From: Polycyclovorans sp964425915
GTDB taxonomy: Bacteria; Pseudomonadota; Gammaproteobacteria; Nevskiales; Nevskiaceae
Assembly (NCBI GenBank): GCA_964425915.1
Contig: CAYROO010000003.1
Location: 186,001 to 250,000 of the forward strand
Reading direction: 5' to 3'
DNA length: 64,000 nucleotides
The position numbers were made by a program, and so were the translations under genes. Of the stretch, positions 26,670-35,595 are shown in pieces. Position 1 is the first letter of the stretch; each line of letters begins with the position of its first letter. The notes beneath the pieces are model-generated. The model did not search any database, was not told the DNA's origin, and saw only the letters and a program-made list of their open reading frames with translations.

Positions 26670-26701
26670 GCAAACGAAACGGGGAGCCCTCGGCTCCCCG
26701 T
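26670..26701 (-). terminator. rho-independent terminator of the Gly/Thr-rich protein gene
   Basis: Ten-base arms ACGGGGAGCC (26679-26688) and GGCTCCCCGT (26692-26701) around a 3-base loop lie 23 bp after the stop of the leftward gene. On the minus strand the stem is followed by TTTCGTTT. Confidence 0.75.
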
Positions 26702-26723
26702 CCGCTTGCATCATGGAGAAACG

Positions 26724-27467
26724 TTACAGGCCCAGATCACCCATGTGACCGGTACCGCCGTCAAGCCAACGCTGGCGCTCGAGATCGATGCGGTACTCCT
26801 CGAAAACGTTTGCACGGCTGCGCAGCGGCAAAATCGGATCCAAGATAGAGCCCGTGCTTCCAGTCGGGGTTCCGCCAGTCGGGGTTCCGCCCGTAGGCGT
26901 GCCACCCGCAGGGGACCCGCCGCCATCGCCTCCGCCGCCCCCGTCTCCTCCTCCGCCGTCTCCACCAGTTGGCGTTCCACCCGTTGGGGTGCCACCACCG
27001 GCGGCCGCACCACCGGCGGTTTGGCCGCCGGTCGTCTGACCACCGCCGCCTGACGAGCTGTCGTCACTGGCCTCATTGGCGACCACGCCGACCGTGACGG
27101 CTGCCACCGTGACGGCAGCGATGGTCCCTGCCACCCCCAGTCCCGCCACGCCACCCGCTGCTTCGGCCTGATTGAGCTGGTAGCGCACGCCCTGCAGGCT
27201 GAGGCCGTTGAGATAGGCATCAAAACCATTGCGAGACATGTCCATCACCAACAGCGGCGGCGCCAGACCCCAGCGCGCGTTGTACGAGTCCTGGTCAATC
27301 CGCAGCCCGTAGTGGAAGTTGTTGAGGGACTCGCGCTTGCCGAAGTCCAAGGTCAGGTACGCAGCCACCTGCGGCTCACGTTCACTGGCGACCACCGCCA
27401 CCGTAGGCACCGCCACCAGACAGGCCGCCGCTGCCACCGTAAGCATTTTTTTGTAATGCGCCGCCAT
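26724..27467 (-). CDS. exported Gly/Thr-rich low-complexity protein, unrecognised
   Basis: A 247-aa protein that I do not recognise. A signal peptide or signal anchor (about 1-27, KKMLTVAAAACLVAVPTVAVVAS) is followed by a charged domain with YLTLDFGKRESLNNFHYGLR and LVMDMSRNGFDAYLNG. Then comes a hydrophobic stretch (about 115-137, Ala/Val/Gly-rich) that could be a second membrane helix. Residues about 145-212 are low complexity: runs of Gly and TPTGG units. A charged tail follows (RANVFEEYRIDLERQRWLDG). The start at 27467 has a GGGGGA ribosome site. A terminator follows. Surface or envelope location is inferred. Confidence 0.7.
   Translation of the reverse strand: MAAHYKKMLTVAAAACLVAVPTVAVVASEREPQVAAYLTLDFGKRESLNNFHYGLRIDQDSYNARWGLAPPLLVMDMSRNGFDAYLNGLSLQGVRYQLNQAEAAGGVAGLGVAGTIAAVTVAAVTVGVVANEASDDSSSGGGGQTTGGQTAGGAAAGGGTPTGGTPTGGDGGGGDGGGGGDGGGSPAGGTPTGGTPTGGTPTGSTGSILDPILPLRSRANVFEEYRIDLERQRWLDGGTGHMGDLGL
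26855..27000. repeat. short tandem coding repeats (Thr-Pro-Thr-Gly-Gly units)
   Basis: Within the low-complexity part of the preceding gene, 15-bp units related to GGGGTTCCGCCAGTC recur in tandem near 26862-26905 and again near 26965-26998, with a Gly-codon tract between. They are in frame (5 codons), so unit gain or loss would keep the reading frame. Confidence 0.65.
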
Positions 27468-27537
27468 AAATCCCCCAAACGTTTGAACCGCAATAGATAT
27501 CAGACTGTAGTGCGCGCGCTGCATCGCCGCAAGCCGG

Positions 27538-28791
27538 TCAGTCGATCGCCACTTCCCGCAGGTACACCCCGCGGCCGTCGCCGTCTTGTCCAAGGCTGTT
27601 CCAGGCCACCGCAGCGCGGCCATCGGAGGCCAGTGCCACCGCCCCGAACAGCGAGGGGAATTCGGGGCGGCTGATCGCCGAGATCCGCTGAATCGCGCCG
27701 TCCGCCGAGAAACTGGCCACGTGGACCCTGTCGTCGCCGCTGCCCGCCAGCACAAAGCGACCATCGTCCCCCATCGACACCGTGACGCGCTCGTTCAGGC
27801 CGAGTGCCGGCACCGTCAGCCGCCGTTCGGACCCGAGCGGGTTGTCCGCATCACCCTCAAACAGCCGACCATACACGCCCAGCGGCCGATAGCCGAACGT
27901 GAAGGCCTCCCAGGCCACCACGAACTGCCCGTTGCCATTCATGGACAACGCAGGGAAATCCGGCGCGGCTTCATTGCGCGAGATGTCCACCTGCAGATCG
28001 CCGGAGGTCGGCGTGCCATCGGCGGCAAAACTGCGCACCCGAATCCCGGACGGGTTACCGGCACTGATCCAGGTCACCGCAAAGCGACCGTCGTCGGCAA
28101 TGCCGACATCGGGGGCGCGGACCACCGCTGCAGTGCTGGGCCCGACTACGTCGATGATGTCCGTCAGGGCTGTCCCATCATTTTCATAGACACGCGCCTG
28201 CACCATGCGCTGCTCGATGTCATTCCGACCGAGCAGGATGGCCAGCTGCGTGATCTCGCGATTGCTCCAAGCCACCACGAAGCGGCCCGCGGCATTCATC
28301 GCCACCCGTGGCTCAGACTGGGAGTCGAAGTCGGAGCTGGAGGGCCCAATCTGGAACTCGCCCCCGAGACGCTGACCGTCGGCGCCAAACCGCTGACCAT
28401 AGATGGTGCCGCCGGGGCCATCCTGCAGTGAGCTACGCCAAACGACCACGCTATTGCCTGCCGCATCCATCGCCACCGCACCGAAGTTCTGACGCCCGGC
28501 CGTGGTGGCGTTGACCCGAAAAGCCGGGCCCACCGGCGCTCCAGCCGCGAAGCGCCGGCCGAAGATCCCGAAGTGGTTGCCATCCTCGTTGAAACTTTCC
28601 CAGACCACCACCGCATCGCCGGCCGCATTGCGCGCCACCCGCGGTCGCTGCTGGTCGAGCGCCGTGACCTCATTGGCCTGCTGCTCGGCGCCCAGGCCTG
28701 GCAAGCCGCTGGGGCCGTCGAAACCATTGCCGCCGCCACAGGCGCTGAGCAACAGCGTCAGCGCCACCAGCCAAAGGGCGCGCGCGCTCAT
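27538..28791 (-). CDS. lipoprotein with seven repeats, predicted beta-propeller
   Basis: A 417-aa protein starting with a lipoprotein signal (LVALTLLLSAC, Cys at about residue 17). Seven spaced copies of a motif like (A/S)M(N/D)xxGxFVVAWxS follow: AAGDAVVVWES, AAGNSVVVWRS, AAGRFVVAWSN, DDGRFAVTWIS, GNGQFVVAWEA, DDGRFVLAGSG and SDGRAAVAWNS. This repeat number and spacing suggest a seven-bladed beta-propeller. No enzyme motif is visible; a binding or scaffold role is possible. The ATG at 28791 overlaps the stop of the upstream esterase (ATGA), so both exported proteins are coupled. Confidence 0.7.
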   Translation of the reverse strand: MSARALWLVALTLLLSACGGGNGFDGPSGLPGLGAEQQANEVTALDQQRPRVARNAAGDAVVVWESFNEDGNHFGIFGRRFAAGAPVGPAFRVNATTAGRQNFGAVAMDAAGNSVVVWRSSLQDGPGGTIYGQRFGADGQRLGGEFQIGPSSSDFDSQSEPRVAMNAAGRFVVAWSNREITQLAILLGRNDIEQRMVQARVYENDGTALTDIIDVVGPSTAAVVRAPDVGIADDGRFAVTWISAGNPSGIRVRSFAADGTPTSGDLQVDISRNEAAPDFPALSMNGNGQFVVAWEAFTFGYRPLGVYGRLFEGDADNPLGSERRLTVPALGLNERVTVSMGDDGRFVLAGSGDDRVHVASFSADGAIQRISAISRPEFPSLFGAVALASDGRAAVAWNSLGQDGDGRGVYLREVAID

Positions 28792-29708
28792 CGGGCAAAC
28801 CTCTTGAAGAACGTCCACATTTCGCGGTTGGCGCGAATATCCTGGGTCGTCAGACCCACGCGGGGAATGAAGTCGAGCGCGCCGGGCCAATTGTGGCCGC
28901 CGCCCTCGACGGTATACAGATGCACGGCGCCACCGCTACTGCAATTCTCGTAGCGGTCCACCACAACCCGGGTCTGGTCCTGCACTGTATCCGGCAGGCT
29001 GGTCCGCTCAGGAACGGCCGGGCAGCCGTTGACGTCGGCCCATAGCGCCGCCGCCTCGGGCGCCGACAGCGCGACCTCCAGCAGTCCGCCGTCATAGGGC
29101 ACCTGATCATCTTCGGTACCGTTGAAGAACACCATCGGCGTCGGCGCGGCGGGCGCACACTGGCGCGCTAGCGTTTTGCGCATGGTGGCCGCCACCACCG
29201 CGCCCGCCGCGATCTTGTCGGGCCGATCACAGGCCATGCGGACGGTCATGTTGGCGCCCTGCGAGTAGCCCGTCATGTAGATACGCCGCGGATCAATTCC
29301 GAAGCGCGCCACCGCATCGTCGATCACTGCGACCAGGTAGCCGACATCGTCATCCGGGTTGAACTCGTTGGGGTCATGCGACCAGGTCAGCCCGGGCGCC
29401 TCGGGGATGATCACCCAGATGCCCTCGTCACGGGCCAGTTCGGCCACTTCCGTGAGGTTGGCCATGGCGGCCGAACTGCCCAGATTGAACGGCAGGACGA
29501 TCAGTGCCGGCGGCTGCGGCTGCGGCTGGGTCGGCCGCAGATAGGCGACCACCCGTTCGCTGCCCTGGTAGTTGATGCTGTCGTAAAACGGCCGCACCTG
29601 CTCAAACGGCAAAAAGGACAGTGCCTGTGCGGCCAGGGGCAGCAGCCCGACGCAGAGCAGCGACCAGCGCAATACGCGGCGCGGGCGCCAGGGGAGCGGA
29701 ATGTTCAT
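28788..29708 (-). CDS. exported esterase/polyhydroxybutyrate depolymerase-like alpha/beta hydrolase
   Basis: A 306-aa alpha/beta hydrolase of the LpqC/PHB depolymerase type. A signal peptide covers about 1-30 (SLLCVGLLPLAAQALS). Ser nucleophile is in MTGYSQGANMTVRMA, the acid is probably Asp in GTEDDQVPYDGG, and His in GGGHNWPGALDF. RIYMTGYSQG and APGLTWSHDP fit feruloyl esterase and PHB depolymerase relatives. The natural substrate is unknown. It is the first gene of a coupled pair with the repeat lipoprotein. Confidence 0.82.
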   Translation of the reverse strand: MNIPLPWRPRRVLRWSLLCVGLLPLAAQALSFLPFEQVRPFYDSINYQGSERVVAYLRPTQPQPQPPALIVLPFNLGSSAAMANLTEVAELARDEGIWVIIPEAPGLTWSHDPNEFNPDDDVGYLVAVIDDAVARFGIDPRRIYMTGYSQGANMTVRMACDRPDKIAAGAVVAATMRKTLARQCAPAAPTPMVFFNGTEDDQVPYDGGLLEVALSAPEAAALWADVNGCPAVPERTSLPDTVQDQTRVVVDRYENCSSGGAVHLYTVEGGGHNWPGALDFIPRVGLTTQDIRANREMWTFFKRFAR

Positions 29709-29729
29709 GACCTGAGCATAACAAACCCA

Positions 29730-30116
29730 TTAGCGCCCGCGCGCGCCTACCAGATCGCCGTCACAGTAGTACCAGCGACCATCGACCCGGCGGAAGCGAC
29801 TGCGCTCTTCGTGACGGATGGCGGGCCCGCCCCCGATGCGGGAACGGGCAATGAAGCGCACCTCGGCCGCGTCCTCCTGCTGCCGCACAACCGCTTTCAC
29901 CTGCAGGCCCAGCCAGCGCTGACCAGGCGTCAAGGCCAAGGATGGCGGACGGAAGTCCGGATGCCAGGTTGCCAGCAGATACCCGACGTCTTCCCGCACG
30001 AACGCGCTGTAGCGGCTCCGCATCAGCGCTTCGGCGTCGGGTGCGGGCGCGCCGCTATGCCAGCGGCCACAGCAGTCGGCATACGTCGGGCCGGCGCCGC
30101 AGGGACAAGCGCTCAT
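29730..30116 (-). CDS. ychJ: YchJ family protein with SEC-C-like metal motif
   Basis: A 128-aa protein with an N-terminal Cys-rich motif (CPCGAGPTYADCCGRWHSG) of the SEC-C type, probably zinc-binding. It is followed by RSRYSAFVREDVGYLLATWH and a C-terminal NTF2-like region ending in RWYYCDGD. This matches YchJ/UPF0225. Function is unknown. The ATG at 30116 overlaps the stop of the methyltransferase gene (ATGA). Confidence 0.92.
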   Translation of the reverse strand: MSACPCGAGPTYADCCGRWHSGAPAPDAEALMRSRYSAFVREDVGYLLATWHPDFRPPSLALTPGQRWLGLQVKAVVRQQEDAAEVRFIARSRIGGGPAIRHEERSRFRRVDGRWYYCDGDLVGARGR

Positions 30117-30709
30117 GGCTGCTGCCATGCCACGACCCGGTTGTTGGCCGGCATCGCAACATCATCCTGCCGCAGCAGACCGGCGGCGACCGCCAGCGCC
30201 TCCACCGCCTCCAAGTCGCGCACCCCGCGGTCGCATCCACTTGCCCGCAGCTGGGCGTCGAACGCGGCATCGTTGGGGCCCTGCCAGGCACCGCCCTCTC
30301 GAAACGGCCCGTACACCACCAACAGACCGCCACGGGGCAGCCTACCGCGCAGGGCCTCGAACAGCGCCACCACGGCTGACCACGGCATGTAGTGCAGGGT
30401 GTTGGCGGTATAGACGCCGTCGAAGCGTTCATCCGGCCAGGGGTCCCGGCCGATTTCCAGCGCGCGCGGCGGCATCAGGTTGGGCAGATTCGCTGCCTGC
30501 CGCCATGCCTCAATCGCCGGCAGCTGCGCGGCGCGGTCACTGGGCTGCCAGCGCAGGTGCGGCAGGGCGCTGGCGAAACACACCGCATGTTGTCCGGTGC
30601 CGCTGCCGATCTCGAGCACCGTGCGCGCGCTCGCCAGCAGCGACCGCAGCGCCGTCAGTATGTACGGGGCATTGCGCTCGGCAGCAGGCGCGAATGGGCG
30701 GTCGATCAT
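30113..30709 (-). CDS. DUF938 SAM-dependent methyltransferase
   Basis: A 198-aa class I methyltransferase-like protein. The family start (PFAPAAERNAPYILTALR) is followed by the SAM loop VLEIGSGTGQHAVCFA, then WQPSD, and YTANTLHYMPWSAVVALF. RGGLLVVYGPFREGGAWQGP is the DUF938 signature. The acceptor is unknown. It overlaps ychJ and is divergent from the cNMP/CBS gene across 72 bp, in which I see no clear promoter. Confidence 0.88.
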   Translation of the reverse strand: MIDRPFAPAAERNAPYILTALRSLLASARTVLEIGSGTGQHAVCFASALPHLRWQPSDRAAQLPAIEAWRQAANLPNLMPPRALEIGRDPWPDERFDGVYTANTLHYMPWSAVVALFEALRGRLPRGGLLVVYGPFREGGAWQGPNDAAFDAQLRASGCDRGVRDLEAVEALAVAAGLLRQDDVAMPANNRVVAWQQP

Positions 30710-30781
30710 GCCCCGATTGTAAGGCGGCCCCCTGCGAAAGTCGGCTGTTCGGCCACGCGTGCAGCGGGCAGACTGCCGGCC

Positions 30782-32659
30782 ATGGAGATCACCCCGGCGC
30801 CAACCCTGCTGGCCAGTCTGCGCAGCCAACTGCGTGGCCACGCACCGTTTGCGCAGATGTCCGAGGCCGACCTCGACCAACTCATTCGCGCCGCGCCCAT
30901 CGCCTACTTCGCACCCGGCGAACGGCTGGCGGCACCCGACGACGGCCCTGCCCGGACATGTTTCATCGTCCGCCAGGGTCGGGTGCGCGGAACACGGCCT
31001 GCTGCCGCCGGATTGGAACGCACCACCACCGAGTTGGCGGCCGGCGATCTGTTCCCGGTGGGCGCGCTGCTGGCCAGCCGGCCGGTGACCAGCACCTACC
31101 ACGCCGTCGACGACGTGTTCGCGCTGTGCCTGCCCGCCGGGGACTTTCACCGCTGGGTGCGCGACAGTCAGGTGTTTGGGGATTTCTGCACCCGGCGCAT
31201 CGCCCACCTGTTGGAGCTATCGCGCGGGGAGCTGCAGGCCAGTTACGTCGCCGAGGCCACCAGCCACCAAGCCATGGACCGACCGCTGCGCGAGCTGGTA
31301 CGCCGCCAGACGGTCACCTGTGAAGTGGAGACCCCCTTGCGCAGCGCGCTCGAAACGATGCAGGCCGCGCGTGTCGGCGCCATCGTGGTGATCGACCCCC
31401 ATCGCCGACCGCTGGGGATCTTCACGCGTGGAGATCTGGTCGCCAAGGTGGTGCTGCCCGGCCTCGATCTGGATACACCGATGTTTCAGGTGATGAGTTC
31501 CCCGGTACACCAGCTGTCCATCGACGCCCCAGCCGGCGATGCCGCACTGGCCCTCGCCCAGCGCGGTATCCAGCATCTGGCGCTGGTCGCGGATGAACAA
31601 TTGGTCGGGGTGGTGTCCGAACGGGATCTGTTTGGCCTGCAACGTTTGTCGCTGCGGGAGGTCAGCCGCGGCATTCGCCGGGCGACCGACCTGCCGGCAC
31701 TGATTCTGGCCGCGCGGGATATTCGCGGCCTCACCCGTGGCCTGGTTGCGCAGGGCGTCGGCGCGGCGCGACTGACCGGCTTCATCAGCTCCCTCAACGA
31801 CCAGCTCACCCAGCGGCTGCTGACGCTGGAAGCGGCGAGGCATTCGCTCGACGACATTCAATGGTGCTGGCTTGCGCTGGGCAGTGAGGGCCGCCACGAG
31901 CAGACCATCAGCACCGACCAGGACAACGGACTGCTGTTTACCACCGAGGGCGATGTCGACCACGCCCGCGATCGTCTGCTGGCTTTCGCTGCGGCGGTGA
32001 ACGCGGCGCTTCGGGATTGCGGCTTCCCGCTGTGCAAGGGGCAGATCATGGCCTCCAACCCGCAGTGGTGCCTGACCCTGGAAGAATGGCGGGAGCGCTT
32101 CGGCGCCTGGGTCGAGCGCGGTGACCCGGAGGCGCTGCTGCGCGCCAACATTTTCTTCGACTTTCGTCCTCTGGCGGGCGAATCGGGGCTGGCGCTTGCG
32201 CTGCGCCACAAGGTGACCGGGCTGGCTCAAGCACACACCCGCTTTCTCAACCTGCTCAGTCGTAACGCACTGCAAACCCGGCCGCCGCTGAACTGGCTGG
32301 GACAACTGGCGGAGGACCGCGAGGGTAGTATCGACCTGAAGCGGCATGGCACCATGCCCTTCGTTGACGCCGCGCGGGTGATGGCGCTGGCCGCCGGGGT
32401 CGATGCCACCAACACGGAGGCGCGCCTGCGACAGGCCACACCGGTGCTGCGGCTCACCCCCGCGTCGGTGCAGGCCTGGATCGAAGCGTTCCAGTTCGTG
32501 CAGCTGCTGCGGTTGCGCGTACAGCACGATGTCGGTGCAGCGCACCCCAATCGCATCGATCCGGACCGCCTGTCGACGCTCGACCAGCGCATTCTCCGCG
32601 AGGCCTTCCGCCAGGCCCGCAAGTTGCAGCAGCAGCTGCAGATGCTGTTTCCGGCATGA
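30782..32659 (+). CDS. cNMP-binding / CBS / DUF294 nucleotidyltransferase-like signalling protein
   Basis: Predicted regulatory protein of 625 aa (COG2905 type). Residues about 20-130 form a cyclic-nucleotide-binding-like domain. Two CBS domains follow (about 175-290; VGAIVVIDPHRRPLGIFTRGDLV and HLALVADEQLVGVVSERDLF). The DUF294 nucleotidyltransferase-like domain has WLALGSEGRHEQTISTDQDN, and a C-terminal DUF294_C domain ends near 620. The pair with a DnaQ-like exonuclease, whose ATG overlaps the stop here (ATGA), recurs in other proteobacteria. Ligands and targets are unknown. Confidence 0.9.
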   Translation: MEITPAPTLLASLRSQLRGHAPFAQMSEADLDQLIRAAPIAYFAPGERLAAPDDGPARTCFIVRQGRVRGTRPAAAGLERTTTELAAGDLFPVGALLASRPVTSTYHAVDDVFALCLPAGDFHRWVRDSQVFGDFCTRRIAHLLELSRGELQASYVAEATSHQAMDRPLRELVRRQTVTCEVETPLRSALETMQAARVGAIVVIDPHRRPLGIFTRGDLVAKVVLPGLDLDTPMFQVMSSPVHQLSIDAPAGDAALALAQRGIQHLALVADEQLVGVVSERDLFGLQRLSLREVSRGIRRATDLPALILAARDIRGLTRGLVAQGVGAARLTGFISSLNDQLTQRLLTLEAARHSLDDIQWCWLALGSEGRHEQTISTDQDNGLLFTTEGDVDHARDRLLAFAAAVNAALRDCGFPLCKGQIMASNPQWCLTLEEWRERFGAWVERGDPEALLRANIFFDFRPLAGESGLALALRHKVTGLAQAHTRFLNLLSRNALQTRPPLNWLGQLAEDREGSIDLKRHGTMPFVDAARVMALAAGVDATNTEARLRQATPVLRLTPASVQAWIEAFQFVQLLRLRVQHDVGAAHPNRIDPDRLSTLDQRILREAFRQARKLQQQLQMLFPA

Positions 32660-33291
32660 GCCCCTGGGCCTGGTTTCGATACCGCTTTCCAAGCGTGTCC
32701 GACAGTGACCGCTGGGTCGTGGTGGATACTGAAACCAGCGGACCCGACCCCCACCGCGATCGCTTGCTCAGCCTCGGCGCAGTGGCGCTGTATCGGGGCG
32801 CACTGCAGGCAGCCGACAGCCTGGAGTTGACGATCGCTGATACCCAGCCGCTACCAACCGGCAATGTGCTCATTCATGGGCTGGGCGATCAGACCCGCGC
32901 CGCAGGGATCCCCTGCCGCGAGGCGCTTACCCAGTGGCGCCAGTTTCGCGGCAATGATCCCTTGATCGGATTCCACGCAGGCTTCGACCGCCAGGTGCTG
33001 CAGACGGCGGCCCGCCGCTGCGGCCTACTCCCCGATCATCGCCGCTGGCTGGATGTGGCCTACCTGGCACGCGCACTGCACCCCGTAGCGGCACGGCGCT
33101 GCCACACGCTGGACGACTGGCTGACGCACTTTGGGCTGGGCGCCCTGCACCGCCATCACGCGGTCGGTGACGCACTCGCCACGGCCGAGCTGTTCCTGCG
33201 GCTGTATGCGGACGCCGGCCGACCGGCACGCTTCGGCACGCTGCTGCGCCGCGCCCGGGTCGAGGATCATGGCCTGGTCGACCGCGCCTGA
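32656..33291 (+). CDS. DnaQ-like 3'-5' exonuclease
   Basis: DEDD-family exonuclease of 211 aa. Exo I is VVVDTETSGPDP with the DxE pair, exo II is FHAGFDRQVLQ, and exo III is HRHHAVGDALATAELF with HxxxxxD, the DEDDh form. Similar to the DNA polymerase III epsilon domain, but its partner suggests a nucleotide-signal or RNA/DNA processing role rather than replication proofreading. Translationally coupled to the upstream CBS/DUF294 gene (ATGA). rimO begins about 50 bp downstream. Confidence 0.9.
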   Translation: MSPWAWFRYRFPSVSDSDRWVVVDTETSGPDPHRDRLLSLGAVALYRGALQAADSLELTIADTQPLPTGNVLIHGLGDQTRAAGIPCREALTQWRQFRGNDPLIGFHAGFDRQVLQTAARRCGLLPDHRRWLDVAYLARALHPVAARRCHTLDDWLTHFGLGALHRHHAVGDALATAELFLRLYADAGRPARFGTLLRRARVEDHGLVDRA

Positions 33292-33340
33292 ATCCCGCCG
33301 TCACCGTAAAATGGCGGCCGATCCCAATGCTGGCGCCACC

Positions 33341-34669
33341 ATGGCCACTGCCCCTGCCCCCAAAGTCGGTTTCGTCTCACTCGGCTGCCCCAAGGCACTG
33401 GTCGACTCGGAGCGCATCCTGACGCAGCTCCGAGCCGAAGGCTACGAGACCGCAGCGGCATACGACGACGCCCAGGTGGTGATCGTCAACACCTGCGGCT
33501 TCATCGACTCCGCCGTCGAGGAATCGCTCGACGCCATTGGCGAGGCGATCGCAGAGAACGGCAAGGTCATTGTCACCGGCTGCATGGGCGTGGGCGGGCA
33601 CCGCGACCGGCTGCAGGCTCGCTATCCCGAACTGCTGTCGATCAGTGGCCCACAGGACTTCGGCTCGGTGATGAAGGCCGTGCATGCCGCAGTGCCACCC
33701 AAACACGACCCCTTCCTCGACCTGCTGCCGCCACAGGGCATCAAGCTGACGCCGCGGCACTACGCGTATCTGAAGATCTCGGAGGGCTGCAATCACCATT
33801 GCAGCTTCTGCATCATCCCCAGCATGCGCGGCCGACTCGTCTCGCGGCCAATCGACGAGGTCCTGCGTGAGGGCGAACGTCTGGTCAAGGCGGGCGTCCG
33901 CGAGCTGTTGGTGATCTCACAGGACACCAGTGCCTACGGGGCTGACCTGCATTATGCCAGCGGCAGCTGGCAGGGCCGCGAGTACCGTGCCCGCATGAAA
34001 GACTTGTGCGAGGGGCTCGGCAGCCTCGGCGCCTGGGTAAGACTTCACTACGTCTACCCCTACCCTCACGTCGACGAGGTGCTGCCACTGATGGCCGACG
34101 GCAAGATCCTGCCGTACCTGGACATCCCCTTCCAGCACGGCAGCCCCACCGTCCTCAAGCGCATGAAGCGGCCGGCGGCGGCCGAGAACACGCTGGCGCG
34201 GATTCAGCGCTGGCGGGAGATCTGCCCGGACCTGACCCTGCGCAGTACGTTCATTGTCGGCTTCCCCGGTGAGACTGAAGCCGAGTTTGAAGAGCTGCTG
34301 GTGTGGCTGGAAACTGCTCAGCTCGACCGCGTCGGATGTTTTACCTACTCGCCGGTGGAGGGGGCCAGCGCCAATGCCCTTGCCGACCCGGTCCCCGCAG
34401 CGGTGCAGCAGGCTCGCCAGGCCCGTTTCATGGAGGTCCAGGCCGCGATCAGCGCTGCCAAGCTACAGGCCAAGGTGGGCCAGGAGATTGACGTGCTGGT
34501 GGATGGCCTCGACGAAGACGGCTACCTGGTTGGCCGCTCCAAGGCAGATGCCCCCGAGATCGACGGCCGGGTCTACCTGTCAACCGACGACGACCTGCAA
34601 CCAGGCGACATCGTGCGCTGTGAAGTGATTGCGGCCGACGAGCACGACCTCAACGCGGAGGTGCGCTAG
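33341..34669 (+). CDS. rimO: ribosomal protein S12 methylthiotransferase
   Basis: Radical SAM enzyme that methylthiolates Asp of ribosomal protein S12. The UPF0004 domain (about 8-120) has Cys ligands in SLGCPKALVDSE, NTCGFIDSA and VTGCMGVGG. The radical SAM domain has CNHHCSFC at about 150-157, and a C-terminal TRAM domain covers about 375-442. The ATG at 33341 gives 442 aa, the usual RimO length; an in-frame ATG at 33311 would add 10 residues. Its TAG shares bases with the stop of the convergent patatin gene (CTAG). Confidence 0.96.
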   Translation: MATAPAPKVGFVSLGCPKALVDSERILTQLRAEGYETAAAYDDAQVVIVNTCGFIDSAVEESLDAIGEAIAENGKVIVTGCMGVGGHRDRLQARYPELLSISGPQDFGSVMKAVHAAVPPKHDPFLDLLPPQGIKLTPRHYAYLKISEGCNHHCSFCIIPSMRGRLVSRPIDEVLREGERLVKAGVRELLVISQDTSAYGADLHYASGSWQGREYRARMKDLCEGLGSLGAWVRLHYVYPYPHVDEVLPLMADGKILPYLDIPFQHGSPTVLKRMKRPAAAENTLARIQRWREICPDLTLRSTFIVGFPGETEAEFEELLVWLETAQLDRVGCFTYSPVEGASANALADPVPAAVQQARQARFMEVQAAISAAKLQAKVGQEIDVLVDGLDEDGYLVGRSKADAPEIDGRVYLSTDDDLQPGDIVRCEVIAADEHDLNAEVR

Positions 34670-35595
34670 GGCAGGCTGCCCTGCGCTTCCGCATCGGCAC
34701 CCTCGGGCGCCGGCGCCACACCGGCCCAGCCGCGGATCTGCCGAGCGTGCCGTTCCACCAGGGCGCGCCCCTCGGCAATCGCTTCCTCAGCACGATGGAA
34801 GTCCATCAGCGCAAAGTCGGCCAGTAGCGGCACCAGCGTGACCTCCGCAGGATCGCCCGCCATGCGGCTGCGGGTGATGCGGTCCTGCATGATGTTGACA
34901 CTGCTGGCCACGACGTCGAAAAAGCTCGGGCGCCCGCCCTCGCTGCCGGACAGGTAATCCATGACCCGTGTCCACAGACCGCGTTCGGTCGAGGGTGTCG
35001 ATGTCCCTTCATTAAGCGGCGTGCTGAAATGACGCCCCACCAGCTGGGCGTTGAGGTTAACGGCAATCACCACATCGGCGCCCAGTGCTCTGCAAGTAGA
35101 CACCGGAACCGGATTGACCAACCCACCGTCCAGCATCCAGCGATCCTGGAACTGCACCGGCGAGAACAAACCCGGCAGGGCGCAGGACGCGCGCGCTGCC
35201 GGCAGCACCCGGCCCTCGGTGATCCAAATCTCTCGGCCACTGTGCATATCGGTGGCCACCGTCGCAAAGCGCTGGTCCAGCGTGCCGATGTCCGGATTGC
35301 GGTGGTGTTCCTCGAAATAGCTGAACAGCGCTTCCCCCTTGACGACGCCACCGGAAAAACTCAGATCCATGTAGCGCCACACTTCGCGCGCCGTCAGCTT
35401 CTGCACCCAATCGGCAAAATCAGTCAGCTGGCCGGATACGTACACGGCGCCGACCAGCGCGCCGATGGAGGTGCCGGCGACGACTTGAGGCTTGATCCCC
35501 ATCGCCTCCAAACCCTGCAACACGCCGATATGGGCCCAGCCGCGGGCCGAGCCACTGCCCAGCGCCACGCCGACGACGGGCGCGGCCTGACTCAT
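34666..35595 (-). CDS. rssA: patatin-like phospholipase (RssA type)
   Basis: Patatin-fold acyl hydrolase of 309 aa. The oxyanion loop GSGSARGWAHIG, nucleophile Ser in VAGTSIGALVGA, and Asp in WMLDGGLVNPVPV form the Ser-Asp dyad. RASCALPGLFSPV is typical of RssA/YchK relatives. Lipid substrate is unknown. The start overlaps the stop of the FHA gene (ATGA), so the two are translationally coupled. Convergent with rimO, with overlapping stops. Confidence 0.9.
   Translation of the reverse strand: MSQAAPVVGVALGSGSARGWAHIGVLQGLEAMGIKPQVVAGTSIGALVGAVYVSGQLTDFADWVQKLTAREVWRYMDLSFSGGVVKGEALFSYFEEHHRNPDIGTLDQRFATVATDMHSGREIWITEGRVLPAARASCALPGLFSPVQFQDRWMLDGGLVNPVPVSTCRALGADVVIAVNLNAQLVGRHFSTPLNEGTSTPSTERGLWTRVMDYLSGSEGGRPSFFDVVASSVNIMQDRITRSRMAGDPAEVTLVPLLADFALMDFHRAEEAIAEGRALVERHARQIRGWAGVAPAPEGADAEAQGSLP

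Noticed and set aside
26855..27000. Low-complexity tract considered as a sequencing artefact
   Set aside because: The reading frame continues through it to a charged C-terminus and a terminator, so it is more likely a genuine coding repeat.
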